From: CAVSRC01 sp963782045
Lineage (GTDB): Bacteria; Pseudomonadota; Alphaproteobacteria; Rhizobiales; Kaistiaceae
Direction: 5' to 3'
Length of the DNA: 64,000 nucleotides
Assembly (NCBI GenBank): GCA_963782045.1
Contig: CAWAIR010000018.1
Location: 248,001 to 312,000 of the forward strand
Part shown: in pieces, positions 11,552 to 20,782 of the stretch
How positions within the stretch are numbered: the stretch's first letter is position 1
Layout: each line of letters opens with the position of its first letter
The notes under the pieces: generated by a model
Told to the model about the DNA's origin: nothing
What the model saw: only the letters and a program-made list of their open reading frames with translations
Databases searched by the model: none
Position numbers and translations under genes: made by a program

Positions 11552-12535
11552 TCAACTGGCCAGGCAGCCGCGCGCCGCGGCCAGGCTGCGGGTGAGCGCC
11601 AGGACGGTGTCGATGGTCGGGGTGGCCATGCCGGTCAGCCGCCCCACCTCCTGCACCGCCGTCACCAGCGCGTCGATCTCGAGCGCCCGGCCGCGCTCGA
11701 GGTCCTGCAGCATCGAGGTCTTGTGAGCGCCGACCTGGCGGGCCCCCTCGATCCGCTTGTCGACGTCGATGGGAAAGTGCACGCCGAGCTTCTCGGCGAT
11801 GGCCTGCGCCTCGACCATCATGGCGCGCACGACCTGCCGCGAATCCGCGTCGGCGACGATCTCTTCCAACGTTCCCCCGGTGAGCGCCGAGACCGGGTTG
11901 AACGACAGGTTGCCCCACAGCTTCACCCAGATCTCGGTGCGGATGTCGGGGCGCACCGGCGCCTGCAGCCCGGCGGCGACCAGCTCGGCGGCAAGCACCT
12001 TCACCCGCTCAGACTTGTCGCCCGACGGCTCGCCGAGCGAGAGCCGCGAGTGGCTGACGTGGCGGATGACGCCGGGCGCCACCATCTCGGTCGCCGCGTA
12101 GACGACGCCGCCGATCGCGCGTTCGGGACCAATGCGCTGCCAGATGCTGCCGTCCGGATCGACCGCCGCAAGCCGCGTGCCTTGCAGCGGCCCGCCATGC
12201 CGGTAGAAATACCACCACGGCAGGCCGTTCTGCAGCGTCACCACCGCCGTCCGCTCGCCGATGAGCGGCACGATGGCATCGAGCGCCGGCGCCACCGAAT
12301 GCGCCTTCAGCGCCAGCAGAACGTAGTCCTGCTCGCCGAAGTCGGCGCTGTCGCCGCTGGCGTTCACCGGCACCGTGGTCTCGTCGCCGCCCTCGATCAG
12401 CGTCAGCCCCTTGGTGACCAGCGCATCGAGATGGGCGCCGCGGGCGATCACCGCTGGCTTCACCCGGCCGGCCATCGCCAGCCGGGCGGCGACGTAGCCA
12501 CCGATCGCTCCGGCACCGAAGATGCAGATGCGCAT
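11552..12535 (-). CDS. Ketopantoate reductase family protein (PanE/ApbA-like)
   Basis: This 327-residue NADP-dependent reductase-like protein has the N-terminal Rossmann motif GAGAIGGYVAARLA. Further family features are ALKAHS, LQNGLPWW, a catalytic Lys in EIWVKLWGNLSFNP and a C-terminal helical domain with HKTSMLQDLERGR. Such proteins reduce 2-dehydropantoate or related 2-keto acids. It lies 2 bases downstream of a CoA-ligase gene and in the same run as an FAH-family gene. A role in side-chain or dicarboxylate metabolism is therefore as likely as pantothenate synthesis, so the symbol panE is withheld. Confidence 0.88.
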   Translation of the reverse strand: MRICIFGAGAIGGYVAARLAMAGRVKPAVIARGAHLDALVTKGLTLIEGGDETTVPVNASGDSADFGEQDYVLLALKAHSVAPALDAIVPLIGERTAVVTLQNGLPWWYFYRHGGPLQGTRLAAVDPDGSIWQRIGPERAIGGVVYAATEMVAPGVIRHVSHSRLSLGEPSGDKSERVKVLAAELVAAGLQAPVRPDIRTEIWVKLWGNLSFNPVSALTGGTLEEIVADADSRQVVRAMMVEAQAIAEKLGVHFPIDVDKRIEGARQVGAHKTSMLQDLERGRALEIDALVTAVQEVGRLTGMATPTIDTVLALTRSLAAARGCLAS

Positions 12536-12537
12536 GG

Positions 12538-14049
12538 CTACAGCCCGAGCTTGGCGGCGAGCCCGATGCGTTGCAGCTTGCCCGTCGCTCCCTTTGGAAT
12601 CTCGTCCAGAATCAATACCTTGCGCGGCACCTTGAAATCCGCCAGGCGCGTCGCGGCAAAGCCGCGGATGTCGGCCTCGCTCGCCGCCGCGCCGTCGCGC
12701 AGCACCACCGCCGCCGCCACCTCCTCGCCGAGCTTGTCGTGCGGCATGGCGAAGGTCACCACCTGCGCGATCGCCGGATGGTCCATCAGCACCTCGTCGA
12801 CCTCCAGCGGCGAGATCTTCTCGCCGCCGCGATTGATGATCTCCTTCAGCCGCCCGGTGACGCGGACATAGCCGTCGCCATCCATGGTGCCCTGATCGCC
12901 GGTGTGGAACCAGCCATAGGCGAAGGCGCTCTCGTTGGCCTGCGGGTTCTTCTCGTAGCCGGCGGTGACGTTCTCCCCGCGGATGACGATCTCGCCCTCA
13001 ACGCCGGCCACGCGGAAGCTGCCGTCCTCGGCCATGACGGCGACCTCCGGTCCGGCGGCGACGCCGACGCTGCCGGGCTTGCGCGCCGGCGGCGGCAGCG
13101 GGTTGGAGGTCATCTGGTGGGTCGCCTCGGTCATGCCGTAACTCTCGATGACCGGACAGCGGAAGGTCTGCTCCAGCTCCGCCATCACCTGCGCCGGCAG
13201 CGAGGCGGAAGAGGAGCGGATGAAGCGCAAGGTGCTCGCCGCCACCGCTTCGCCATTGCGCGGCGCCCGCGCCAGGATCGCCTGGTGCATGGTCGGCACC
13301 GCCGTGTACCAGGTAGGCTTGGCCTCCCCGAGCCAGCCGAAGAACTTCAGCGCATTGAAGCCCGGTGTGCAGAAGACGCTGGCGCCGGCCGACAGCGAGG
13401 CGGTCACCGCCGCCACCAGCCCGTGGATGTGGAAAAGCGGCATGATGTTGAGGCAGCGGTCGGCGGGGGTCAGCGCCAGCACCTTGGCGACGTTGCGCGC
13501 CGAGGCCGCGAGGTTGGCGTGGCTGAGCGGCACCAGCTTCGGCCGCGACGTGGTCCCCGAGGTGTGGAGCAGCAGCGCGATGTCGCCGTCTTGCGCCACG
13601 CCGGTCGAGACCGCCGGCCCGACTGCCTCCCCGTCGATGGCGAAGCTGCCGGCCGGCGCGCCCACATCGAATGACAGGCGCAGCACGGCAATGCCGAGCT
13701 TCTCCGCCACCGCGATCGCCGGTCCCGCCTCGTCCTTGCCGACAAGGATCGCCCGGGCGCCGATGTCGGAGAGGTAGAAGTCGAGCTCCTCGGCGCGGTA
13801 GGCCGGGTTGAGCGGCGCGGTGGTGGCGCATGCCGCCACCGAGACGAAGGCCGAGGCCATTTCCGGCCCGTTCGGCAGGATGATGGCGATGCGGTCGTTG
13901 CGGCCAAGACCAAGGCCGTTCAGCCGCGCGGCGATGGCGCGCATGTGCGCCCGCAGGGCCCCATGGGTCAGCAGCGGCCGTTCCGGCGCCCCGATCGCCG
14001 GTGCGTCGTCGGAGCCGCCGGCGATCCGTTCGACGATGGTCTCAGACAA
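12538..14049 (-). CDS. AMP-dependent CoA ligase, oxalate--CoA ligase (AAE3/Pcs60)-like
   Basis: This 503-residue ANL-superfamily enzyme has the adenylation motif HTSGTTSRPKLVPLSH, then PLFHIHGLVAAV, WYTAVPTMHQAIL, ESYGMTEATHQM, YGWFHTGDQG and RGGEKISPLEVDEVL. These phrases closely resemble plant AAE3 and yeast Pcs60 oxalyl-CoA synthetases, which supports oxalate as substrate, though substrate assignment by recall is an inference. The best start is a TTG at 14047-14049 (LSETIVERI). It overlaps the FAH stop by 8 bases, which implies translational coupling. No oxalyl-CoA decarboxylase or formyl-CoA transferase is in the window. Confidence 0.85.
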   Translation of the reverse strand: MSETIVERIAGGSDDAPAIGAPERPLLTHGALRAHMRAIAARLNGLGLGRNDRIAIILPNGPEMASAFVSVAACATTAPLNPAYRAEELDFYLSDIGARAILVGKDEAGPAIAVAEKLGIAVLRLSFDVGAPAGSFAIDGEAVGPAVSTGVAQDGDIALLLHTSGTTSRPKLVPLSHANLAASARNVAKVLALTPADRCLNIMPLFHIHGLVAAVTASLSAGASVFCTPGFNALKFFGWLGEAKPTWYTAVPTMHQAILARAPRNGEAVAASTLRFIRSSSASLPAQVMAELEQTFRCPVIESYGMTEATHQMTSNPLPPPARKPGSVGVAAGPEVAVMAEDGSFRVAGVEGEIVIRGENVTAGYEKNPQANESAFAYGWFHTGDQGTMDGDGYVRVTGRLKEIINRGGEKISPLEVDEVLMDHPAIAQVVTFAMPHDKLGEEVAAAVVLRDGAAASEADIRGFAATRLADFKVPRKVLILDEIPKGATGKLQRIGLAAKLGL

Positions 14050-14746
14050 CCCGCACCTCGATTTCTCCAATGCCCTCGATCGCCCCATGCAGGATGTCGC
14101 CGCGCGCCACCGCGCCGACACCGGCGGGCGTGCCGGTGAAGATCAGGTCGCCGGGACGCAACGTGAACAGCCCGGACAGGTGGGCGACGATCTCCGCCAC
14201 CTTCCAGATCATCTGGTCGAGGTCGCCGCTCTGCTTGCGCTTGCCGTTGATGGCGAGCGTGATGGCGCCCTTGCCAGGATGCCCCACGGCGCTGGCCGGC
14301 TGCAGCGGCCCGCAGGGCGCCGAGGCCTCGAAGGCCTTGGCGACCTCCCACGGCCGGCGCAGCTCCTTGGCGACGTCCTGGAGGTCGCGCCGGGTCATGT
14401 CGATGCCGACCGCATAGCCGAAGACGCAGCCGAGCGCGTCGGCGACCGGGATGTCGGTGCCACCCTTTGCCAGCGCCACCACCAGCTCGATTTCGTGATG
14501 CACGCTTGTCGAGGCCGGCGGATAAGGAAAACGGCCGTCGAGCACCAGGTTGTCCGGGTTCTTCTGGAAGAAGAACGGCGGCTCGCGGTTGGGATCGTGC
14601 CCCATCTCGGCCGCATGGGCGGCATAGTTGCGGCCGACGCAATAGATGCGGTGGACCGGAAAAAGCGCGTTGCTGCCGGCGACCGGCAGAACGGCCGCAG
14701 GCGCCGGCTCCACGGCATAGGCCGGACCGGCGGTGTCATTCGCCAT
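14042..14746 (-). CDS. Fumarylacetoacetate hydrolase (FAH) family protein
   Basis: This 234-residue protein of the FAH family (hydrolases, decarboxylases or isomerases of acylpyruvates) has IYCVGRNYAAHAAEMG, the metal-site phrase HHEIELVV, GYAVGIDMTRRDLQ, LIFTGTPAGVG and RGD. These are typical of the short fumarylpyruvate/acylpyruvate hydrolases. The start at 14746 follows gggagca at a normal ribosome-binding distance. It lies 38 bases downstream of hypE and overlaps the CoA-ligase gene, so it may be co-transcribed with either. The substrate is not deducible. Confidence 0.88.
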   Translation of the reverse strand: MANDTAGPAYAVEPAPAAVLPVAGSNALFPVHRIYCVGRNYAAHAAEMGHDPNREPPFFFQKNPDNLVLDGRFPYPPASTSVHHEIELVVALAKGGTDIPVADALGCVFGYAVGIDMTRRDLQDVAKELRRPWEVAKAFEASAPCGPLQPASAVGHPGKGAITLAINGKRKQSGDLDQMIWKVAEIVAHLSGLFTLRPGDLIFTGTPAGVGAVARGDILHGAIEGIGEIEVRVV

Positions 14747-14784
14747 TGGATGCTCCCCCGGGAGACGACGCTCCCCTCGAAAAT

Positions 14785-15834
14785 TCAGCAGATGCGCGGC
14801 AACTGCTCGCCGCTCAGCATATCGATCACGCGCGTCCCGCCAAGGGCGCCCTTGGCGGTCACCCGGCCCGCCGGCCCGTCCCTGACGGTGCCGATGATGA
14901 CCGCGCCGGCGCTCACCGGATGGGCGCGGAGCACCGCCAATGCCTTGTCGGCATCCTCGGCCGGCACGAAGGCGACGAAACGCCCCTCGTTGGCGACATG
15001 GAACGGGTCGAGCCCGAGGATCTCGCAGGCCGAGGCGACGTCGTCGCGCACCGGTATCGCCTGCTCCTGGGTCTGGATGGCGAGCTTCGCGGTCTCGGCG
15101 ATCTCGACCAGGCCGCTGGCCAGCCCGCCGCGCGTCAGGTCGCGCAGGCAGTGGACGGTCACGCCGGCCGCGAACAGGGCGAGCACCGGCTTGGCCAGCG
15201 GGGCACAATCGCTGGCGATCTCGGATTCGAAGCCGAGCTGCTCGCGCGCCGCCATGATCGCCATGCCGTGCCGGGCGATGTCGCCGGAGAGGATGACAAC
15301 GTCGCCGGTCTTGACCGATTCCGGCCCGATCACGCCGGGCGCGACGATGCGGCCAATGCCGGCGGTGTTGATGAAGATGCCGTCCGCCTTGCCGCGGTCG
15401 ACGACCTTGGTGTCGCCGGTGACCAGCCGCACGCCGGCGGCTTTGGCGGCTCCCGCCATCGAGGCGACGATACGGGCGAGCGTCTCGGTCGCCAGCCCCT
15501 CCTCGAGAATGAAGCCGGCCGAGATGTATTCCGGCACGGCGCCGCACATGGCCAGATCGTTGACGGTGCCGTTGACCGCCAGCGTGCCGATGTCGCCGCC
15601 GGGAAATTCCAGCGGCTTGACGACATAGCTGTCGGTGGTGAAGGCGACCGGGCCGGAGAGCTCCAGCCGGGCGCCATCATGGCGGCGGGCGAGCTCGGGA
15701 TCGTCGAAGGCGGAGCGGAAGACCGCATCGATCAGCCGTTCCGACTTGCGGCCGCCGCCGCCGTGGGCAACCTGGATGGTCTCGTCGCCGGCATAGGGCA
15801 GCGGGCAGGCCAGCGCGAAATCCTGTTCAGCCAT
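14785..15834 (-). CDS. hypE: Hydrogenase maturation protein HypE
   Basis: HypE (349 residues) dehydrates a thiocarboxamide on its C-terminal cysteine to a thiocyanate, the source of the cyanide ligands of [NiFe] hydrogenases. The protein ends in PRIC, so the essential terminal Cys is present. The AIR-synthase-like ATPase fold is visible (HGGGGRKSERLI, VVKPLEFPGGDIG, GTVNDLAMCGA, VTGDTKVVDRG). This gene is fully intact, in contrast to hypF, hypC and hypD upstream in the same operon. Six bases separate it from the hypD stop. Confidence 0.97.
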   Translation of the reverse strand: MAEQDFALACPLPYAGDETIQVAHGGGGRKSERLIDAVFRSAFDDPELARRHDGARLELSGPVAFTTDSYVVKPLEFPGGDIGTLAVNGTVNDLAMCGAVPEYISAGFILEEGLATETLARIVASMAGAAKAAGVRLVTGDTKVVDRGKADGIFINTAGIGRIVAPGVIGPESVKTGDVVILSGDIARHGMAIMAAREQLGFESEIASDCAPLAKPVLALFAAGVTVHCLRDLTRGGLASGLVEIAETAKLAIQTQEQAIPVRDDVASACEILGLDPFHVANEGRFVAFVPAEDADKALAVLRAHPVSAGAVIIGTVRDGPAGRVTAKGALGGTRVIDMLSGEQLPRIC

Positions 15835-15840
15835 GGGGTC

Positions 15841-16945
15841 TCACTCGGCCGCATCGGCGGTGACGCCGCGATAGCGGTAGTAGGCGGCGCAGGCGCCCTC
15901 CGACGACACCATGGTGACGCCGAGCGGGTGCTCGGGCGTGCAGCGCGTGCCGAAGGCCGGGCAGTCGGGCGGCTTCTTCTCGCCTTGCAGGACGAGGCCG
16001 GCGATGCACTCGGTCGATTCCTCGGTGCGCGTGCCGACCAGGCCGAAGCGCCGCTCCGCGTCGTAGTCCTTGTAGGCCTCGGCGAGGCCCAGCCCGCTTT
16101 CGGCGATCTCGCCGATGCCGCGCCAGCGCCGCTTCACCACCTGGAAGACCTCGGTCATGATCTTCTGCGCCGGCAGGTTGCCGGCCCGACTGACCGCGCG
16201 GGCATAGGGGTTTTCGACCTCGTGGCGGCCCTCCTCGAGCTGCTTCACGGTGAGATAGACGCCTTCGAGGATGTCGAGCGGCTCGAAGCCGGTGACCACG
16301 ATCGGCACCTTGTACTGCTCGGCGATAGGGAAATATTCCTCATAGCCCATGATCGCGCAGACGTGGCCGGCGGCGAGGAAGCCCTGCACCCGGTTGGTCG
16401 GGCCCGACAGGATGGCGCGCATCGCCGGCGGCACCAGCACGTGGCTGGCGAGCATGGAGAAGTTCTTCAGCCCTTCGCGCCTGGCCATGTAGACGGCCAT
16501 GGCGTTGGCCGGCGCCGTGGTCTCGAAGCCGACGGCGAAGAACACCACCTCGCGGTCGGGATTGGCGCGGGCGATCTGCACCGCATCGAGCGGCGAATAG
16601 ACGGGCCTCACGTCGCCGCCATGGGCCTTGGCGGTGAGCAGGTCGGTATCCGAGCCGGGCACGCGCAGCATGTCGCCGAACGAGGTGAGGATCGTGTTCG
16701 GGCGGCCGGCGATCTCGATCGCCTTGTCGATGTAGTCGACCGGCGTCACGCAGACCGGGCAGCCGGGCCCGTGGATCAGCGTCACCTCGTTGGGGAGCAA
16801 GCTGGTCGATGCCGTAGCGCACGATGGCGTGGGTCTGGCCGCCGCACACCTCCATGATCTTCCACGGCCGCGTGACCGTCCGCCGGATCGCCTCGGCGAG
16901 CCGCTGGGCGGCGACCGGATCGCGATATTCCTCGCGATACTTCAT
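15841..16945 (-). pseudogene. hypD: Hydrogenase maturation protein HypD (one frameshift)
   Basis: HypD scaffolds assembly of the Fe(CN)2CO group. The N-terminal part (from ATG 16943-16945: MKYREEYRDP, MEVCGGQTHAI, YGIDQL) and the main part (LPNEVTLIHGPGCPVCVTP onward, to the end at 15841) are in different frames. They join near 16799, where one extra base would restore a normal protein of about 367 residues if removed. All family Cys motifs (GPGCPVC, CPAFGTRC) are intact and no stop codon occurs inside either part. The hypC frame would end in a TGA overlapping this ATG. A consensus error is more likely than decay. Confidence 0.9.
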
Positions 16946-17210
16946 TGCGCCGGCTCCGCGGCGGCGGCGGCCTCGGCGAGTCTTCAAGCTCGCCCATGCG
17001 TTCCAGGTGGTCAAACACCTTCCGCGCCTCCTCCTCGTCGATGAGGCTGATGGCGAAGCCGACATGGACGAGCGCATAGTCGCCGACCTTGGCCTCGGGC
17101 GTGTAGGCGAGGTTGACCTCCTTGATGACGCCGCCGAAATCGACGCGCGCCGTGCGCATCATCTCGTCGCCCTCGGTCGAGACGATTTTTCCCGGTATCG
17201 CCAGACACAT
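16942..17210 (-). pseudogene. hypC: Hydrogenase maturation chaperone HypC (3' frameshift)
   Basis: HypC (about 89 residues expected) carries the Fe(CN)2CO unit between HypD and the large subunit through its N-terminal Cys, here in MCLAIPGKI (Cys2). The body (VDFGGVIKEVNLAY, VGDYALVHVGFAISLI, EEEARKVFDHLERMGELED) is normal. Near 16980 one base appears missing. With it restored, the frame would end at TGA 16942-16944, overlapping the hypD ATG. As written, the frame runs on through hypD sequence to 16782 and gives an artificial 142-residue product. Confidence 0.88.
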
Positions 17211-19578
17211 TCACCGTTCTCCTTGCAAATCGTCCCGCCCACCAGGCCTGGCCGAGAGCCAGCCCGCCGTCGTTGGGCGGTACCCGCTCATGTCGCACCG
17301 CGACATGGCCGGCCGCATTGAGCGCAGTCAAAGCCCGTTCCGTCAGCCGCGCGTTCTGGAAGCAGCCGCCGGAGAGCACCACCGTATGTCTCCCCGATTG
17401 TGGCCGCGGTCTCGGCAATGGCAAGGGCGAGCCGTCATGGAACATTGCGCCGCCGCCGCGCCCGGCGCAATGCCGGCGCGGATATCGCCGACCAGCGCCT
17501 CCACCAGCGGCTGCCAGTCGAGCACAAGAACGCCATTTTCGTCTTTGATATCAAAGCGATAGTCGTCTGCCCCTGCGTCACCCCGGCGAAGGCCGGAATC
17601 CAGTGCGGATTGCCCGGTTGGGAGGGATCCGATCTGGATTCCGGCTTTCGCCCCAATGACGATGTCATATCCGCCGCCCATTCCAGCTCCATCGCCGCCT
17701 GGCCCTCGTGGCTGGTGGTCTGGCGGAGGCCGAGGAGCGCCGCGACCGCATCGAACAGGCGCCCGGCGCTGGTGGTGACCGGCGCGTTGAGGCCGCGCTC
17801 GAGCATGGTCGCAAGCGTCCCCGCGCTCGGCCGCGCGTGAAGGCGGCGACCGGCGCCAGGTCGGTCATGGCAAGGGCGTCCGCCCCGAAAGCGGCATGGA
17901 GCAGGCCGACGCGCCGAGCGGCGCGGCTCGCGCACCGCCGCCTCGCCGCCGGGCAGCCGGAACGGGCCGCAGATGCGCCACCCGCTTCCAGCCGTCGCCG
18001 GTGACGAGCAGGAACTCGCCGCCCCACACCGTGCCGTCGGTGCCGTAGCCGGTGCCGTCCCAGGAGACGCCGAGCACCGGCGGCTCCAGACCGTGCTCGG
18101 CCATGCAGGCAGCGACATGGGCGAGGTGGTGCTGGACGGCGACCTTGGGCGCGGCCAGCCCCTCGGCAACGCGGGTCGAGTGGTAGTCGGGATGCAGGTC
18201 GCGGGCGATCAGCCGCGGCGCCGCGTCGTGCAGGCGCTGGATGTCGGCGATGGCGCGGTCATAGGCGTCGCGCGCCTCCGCCGTGTCGAGGTCGCCGAGA
18301 TGCTGGCCGAGCACGACGCCGGCCTCGGTGCAGAGCGCCACGGTCGTCTTGAGATGGCCGCCGACGGCGAGGATGCCCGGCCTGACGCCGCGCGCCGCGA
18401 CCGCCGGCGCCAGCCCGCGCGCCCGGCGGAAGACGGTCGGCTTGCCGGCGATGACGCGCACGACCGAATCGTCCACCGGCCGCACGATCGGCCGGTCGTG
18501 GACGAGGAACAGGTCGGCGATGCCGCTTGAGCCGGCTTAGCGCCTCGTGCTCGTCGATGCAGATCGGCTCGTCGGAGCGGTTGCCGCTGGTCGCCACGAC
18601 CGGGACAGCCCAGCTCGGCCAGCAGCAGATGGTGCAGCGGCGTATAGGGCAGCATGGCGCCGACCAGCGGATTGCCCGGCGCCACCGACTGCGCCAGCGC
18701 GCCTGCGCGCTTGGCGGACGAGCACGATCGGCCGCTCGCGCGAGGTCAGCGCCTCGATCTCGACGTCGGTCGGCGTCGGCCGCCTCGCCGAGCGCGTCGA
18801 GCGAGGCGAACATCACCGCGAACGGCTTCTCCTCGCGGTGCTTGCGCTGGCGAAGCGCGCGCACCGCCTCCTCGTTGCGGGCATCGGCCATCAGGTGGAA
18901 GCCGCCGAGACCCTTCACCGCGACGATCCTGCCCTCGCGCAGAGCGCCGCGGCGGCCGCCTGCAGCGCGTCGTCGCGCTCCGCCAGCACCGTCCCCTCCC
19001 CGTCCCACAGCGCCAGTTGCGGCCCGCAGACCGGGCAGGCATTGGGCTCGGCATGGAAGCGCCGGTCGGCCGGGTTCTCGTATTCGCGCCTGGCATTCCG
19101 GGCACATGACGAAGCGGCGCATGGTGGTGCGCTGCCGGTCGTAGGGCAGGTCGGTGATGATCGAATAGCGCGGGCCGCAACGGGTGCAGTTGGTGAAGGG
19201 ATAGCGGTAGCGCCGGTTCGCCGGATCGGAGACTTCGGCGAGGCATTCCTCGCAGGTGGCGAGGTCGGGCAGCACCGCGGCGCTGCGCGTGCCGGCCAGC
19301 GCGCTGTCGCGGATGGCAAAGCCGCTCTCGCCGGTCGGCGCCAGCGCTTCGCGGGTCAGCGTGACGGTGGCGGCCGGCGGCGGCGGCTGCGCGCAAGGCC
19401 GCGACCAGCCCGTCGATGGCCTCGGCCGGGCCTTCCGCTTCCAGCGTCACGCCTTCGGGCGTGTTGACCACATAGCCGGCGAGCCCGCGCGCGGATGCCT
19501 CGCGCCAGACGAACGGGCGGAAGCCGACCCCCTGCACGTTGCCGGTGACCGCGATCCGTTCGCGGACCCGCGGCTCAT
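17211..19578 (-). pseudogene. hypF: Carbamoyltransferase HypF (about fifteen frameshifts)
   Basis: HypF transfers carbamoyl from carbamoyl phosphate to HypE. All domains can be followed across frames in order. These are acylphosphatase (VQGVGFRPFVWREA near 19535), zinc fingers (CEECLAEV, CTRCGPRYSI, MCPECQ, CPVCGPQL), the YrdC-like domain (IVAVKGLGGFHLMADA, VATSGNRSDEPI) and the Kae1-like domain (VQHHLAHVAACMAEHG, SWDGTGYGTDGT, VVLSGGCFQNARL). Frame changes occur about every 150 bases, near 19573, 19394, 19093, 18945, 18772, 18715, 18610, 18536, 17965, 17935, 17830, 17600, 17453, 17435, 17395 and 17228. No internal stop lies in the reconstructed reading. The expected stop is TGA at 17211, touching the hypC ATG. 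A palindromic repeat lies inside the gene. Confidence 0.88.
17576..17661. repeat. Palindromic repeat element inside hypF
   Basis: The left arm at 17576-17603 (cgtcaccccggcgaaggccg, then gaatccag) is the reverse complement, with a few mismatches, of the right arm at 17634-17661 (ctggattccggctttcgccc, then caatgacg). A loop of about 30 bases separates them. Its translation contains the familiar WIPAFAGVTQ phrase of dispersed bacterial palindromic elements. It lies between the hypF segments ending ELEWAAD and starting DDYRFDIKDENG, a poorly conserved linker. Insertion of such an element into a coding region recalls the in-gene palindromic elements of Rickettsia. Confidence 0.75.
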
Positions 19579-19606
19579 CGACACGTCACCTGCCGACCTC
19601 TGCGCT

Positions 19607-20441
19607 CTATTCGGCCGCGACGCCGAGCGGATGACCGGCCAGCACCATGGCGCGGGCGCCCATCAGCCAGGCGATCCAGTTGTCGAGCCCCTCGCCGGTG
19701 CGCGCCGAAACCGGCAGCACCTTGATGCCGGGCCTGACCCGCCGGGCATTGGCGGTGGCCTTCTCCATGTCGAAATCGACATAGGGGAGAAGATCGGTCT
19801 TGTTGATCAGGACGAGATCGGAGGCGGCGAAAATATCGGGATATTTCAGCGGCTTGTCGTCGCCTTCGGTGACCGAGAGGATGACCACCTTGTGCGCTTC
19901 GCCAAGGTCGAACCCGGCCGGGCAGACGAGATTGCCGACATTCTCGATGAAGACGACCGAGCCCTCGGCGCGGTTCGAGATGCTCGACCGCATGCCCGAC
20001 CATATGGGCATCGAGATGGCAGCCCTTGCCGGTGTTGATCTGGATGGCGGCGGCGCCGGTGGCGCGGATGCGCGTCGCATCGTTGGTGGTCTGCTGGTCG
20101 CCTTCGACGACGAAGGGCACCAGCTTGCCGGCCAGCTTCTCGATGGTCTTGACCAGAAGCTCGGTCTTGCCCGAGCCGGGGCTCGAAACCAGGTTCAGCG
20201 CCAGGATGCCGCGCTGCCCGAAATAGGCGCGGTTCTCGGCGGCCAGCGCATTGTTCTTTTCCAGGAGATCGCGTTCGACCGCCACCACCCGGCTTTCCGC
20301 ATCGTGATCGTGGTGCATGATCGTGGCGGTGGCCATGGCCGTGGTCATGATCGTGATCGTGGTCGATGGTGGTGCTCCGTGGCCGTGATCGTGGCCTTCG
20401 ATGGTCACTTCACCCTTGCCGCAGCCGCAGGTCGCACACAT
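19607..20441 (-). pseudogene. hypB: Hydrogenase nickel incorporation GTPase HypB (frameshifted)
   Basis: HypB is the GTPase that delivers nickel to the hydrogenase large subunit. The ATG at 20439-20441 gives MCATCGCGKGEVTIEG, with the N-terminal CxxCGC metal motif. A His/Asp-rich stretch follows, where two compensating shifts near 20310-20375 would restore an HDHDHGHG-type sequence. Next come the P-loop SSPGSGKTELL, EGDQQTTNDATR, and after a one-base insertion near 19990 VVFIENVGNLVCPAGFDLG and LINKTDLLPYV. The stop is TAG at 19607. The ATG overlaps the hypA stop by one base (TGATG). Confidence 0.9.
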
Positions 20442-20782
20442 CACGAAACCTCCAGTTCCTTGATCCGCAGGGCGTCGCCGCCGCTGATCTGCAGATCGGT
20501 GCCCCCGCACTTGGGGCAGGGAGAAAGCCGGTCGCTGACGGTGACCAGCTCGAAACAGCTCAGACAGCGCGCCTCGGCCGGCTCGGTGACGATATCGAGC
20601 TTCGCCCCCTCGGCCAGACTGCCGCGCATCACGACATCGAAACCGAAGCGCAGGGCCTCCGGCTCAACCGAGGACAGCGGTCCGACTTCGAGCGTGATCC
20701 GCTTCACCTTCCTGAACTTGGCCGTCTCGGCTTCGGACTTGAGGATGTCGAGCAGGCTTTCGCACAGCGACAGCTCATGCAT
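20441..20782 (-). CDS. hypA: Hydrogenase maturation nickel metallochaperone HypA
   Basis: HypA (113 residues, the usual length) supplies nickel together with HypB. The N terminus MHELSLCESLLDIL contains the nickel-binding His2. The zinc site is formed by two CxxC motifs, CLSC and CPKC. The gene is intact. The upstream hoxW frame as written reads straight into it, but a stop at 20775-20777 in the neighbouring frame suggests the two genes normally overlap by 8 bases. Confidence 0.95.
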   Translation of the reverse strand: MHELSLCESLLDILKSEAETAKFRKVKRITLEVGPLSSVEPEALRFGFDVVMRGSLAEGAKLDIVTEPAEARCLSCFELVTVSDRLSPCPKCGGTDLQISGGDALRIKELEVS

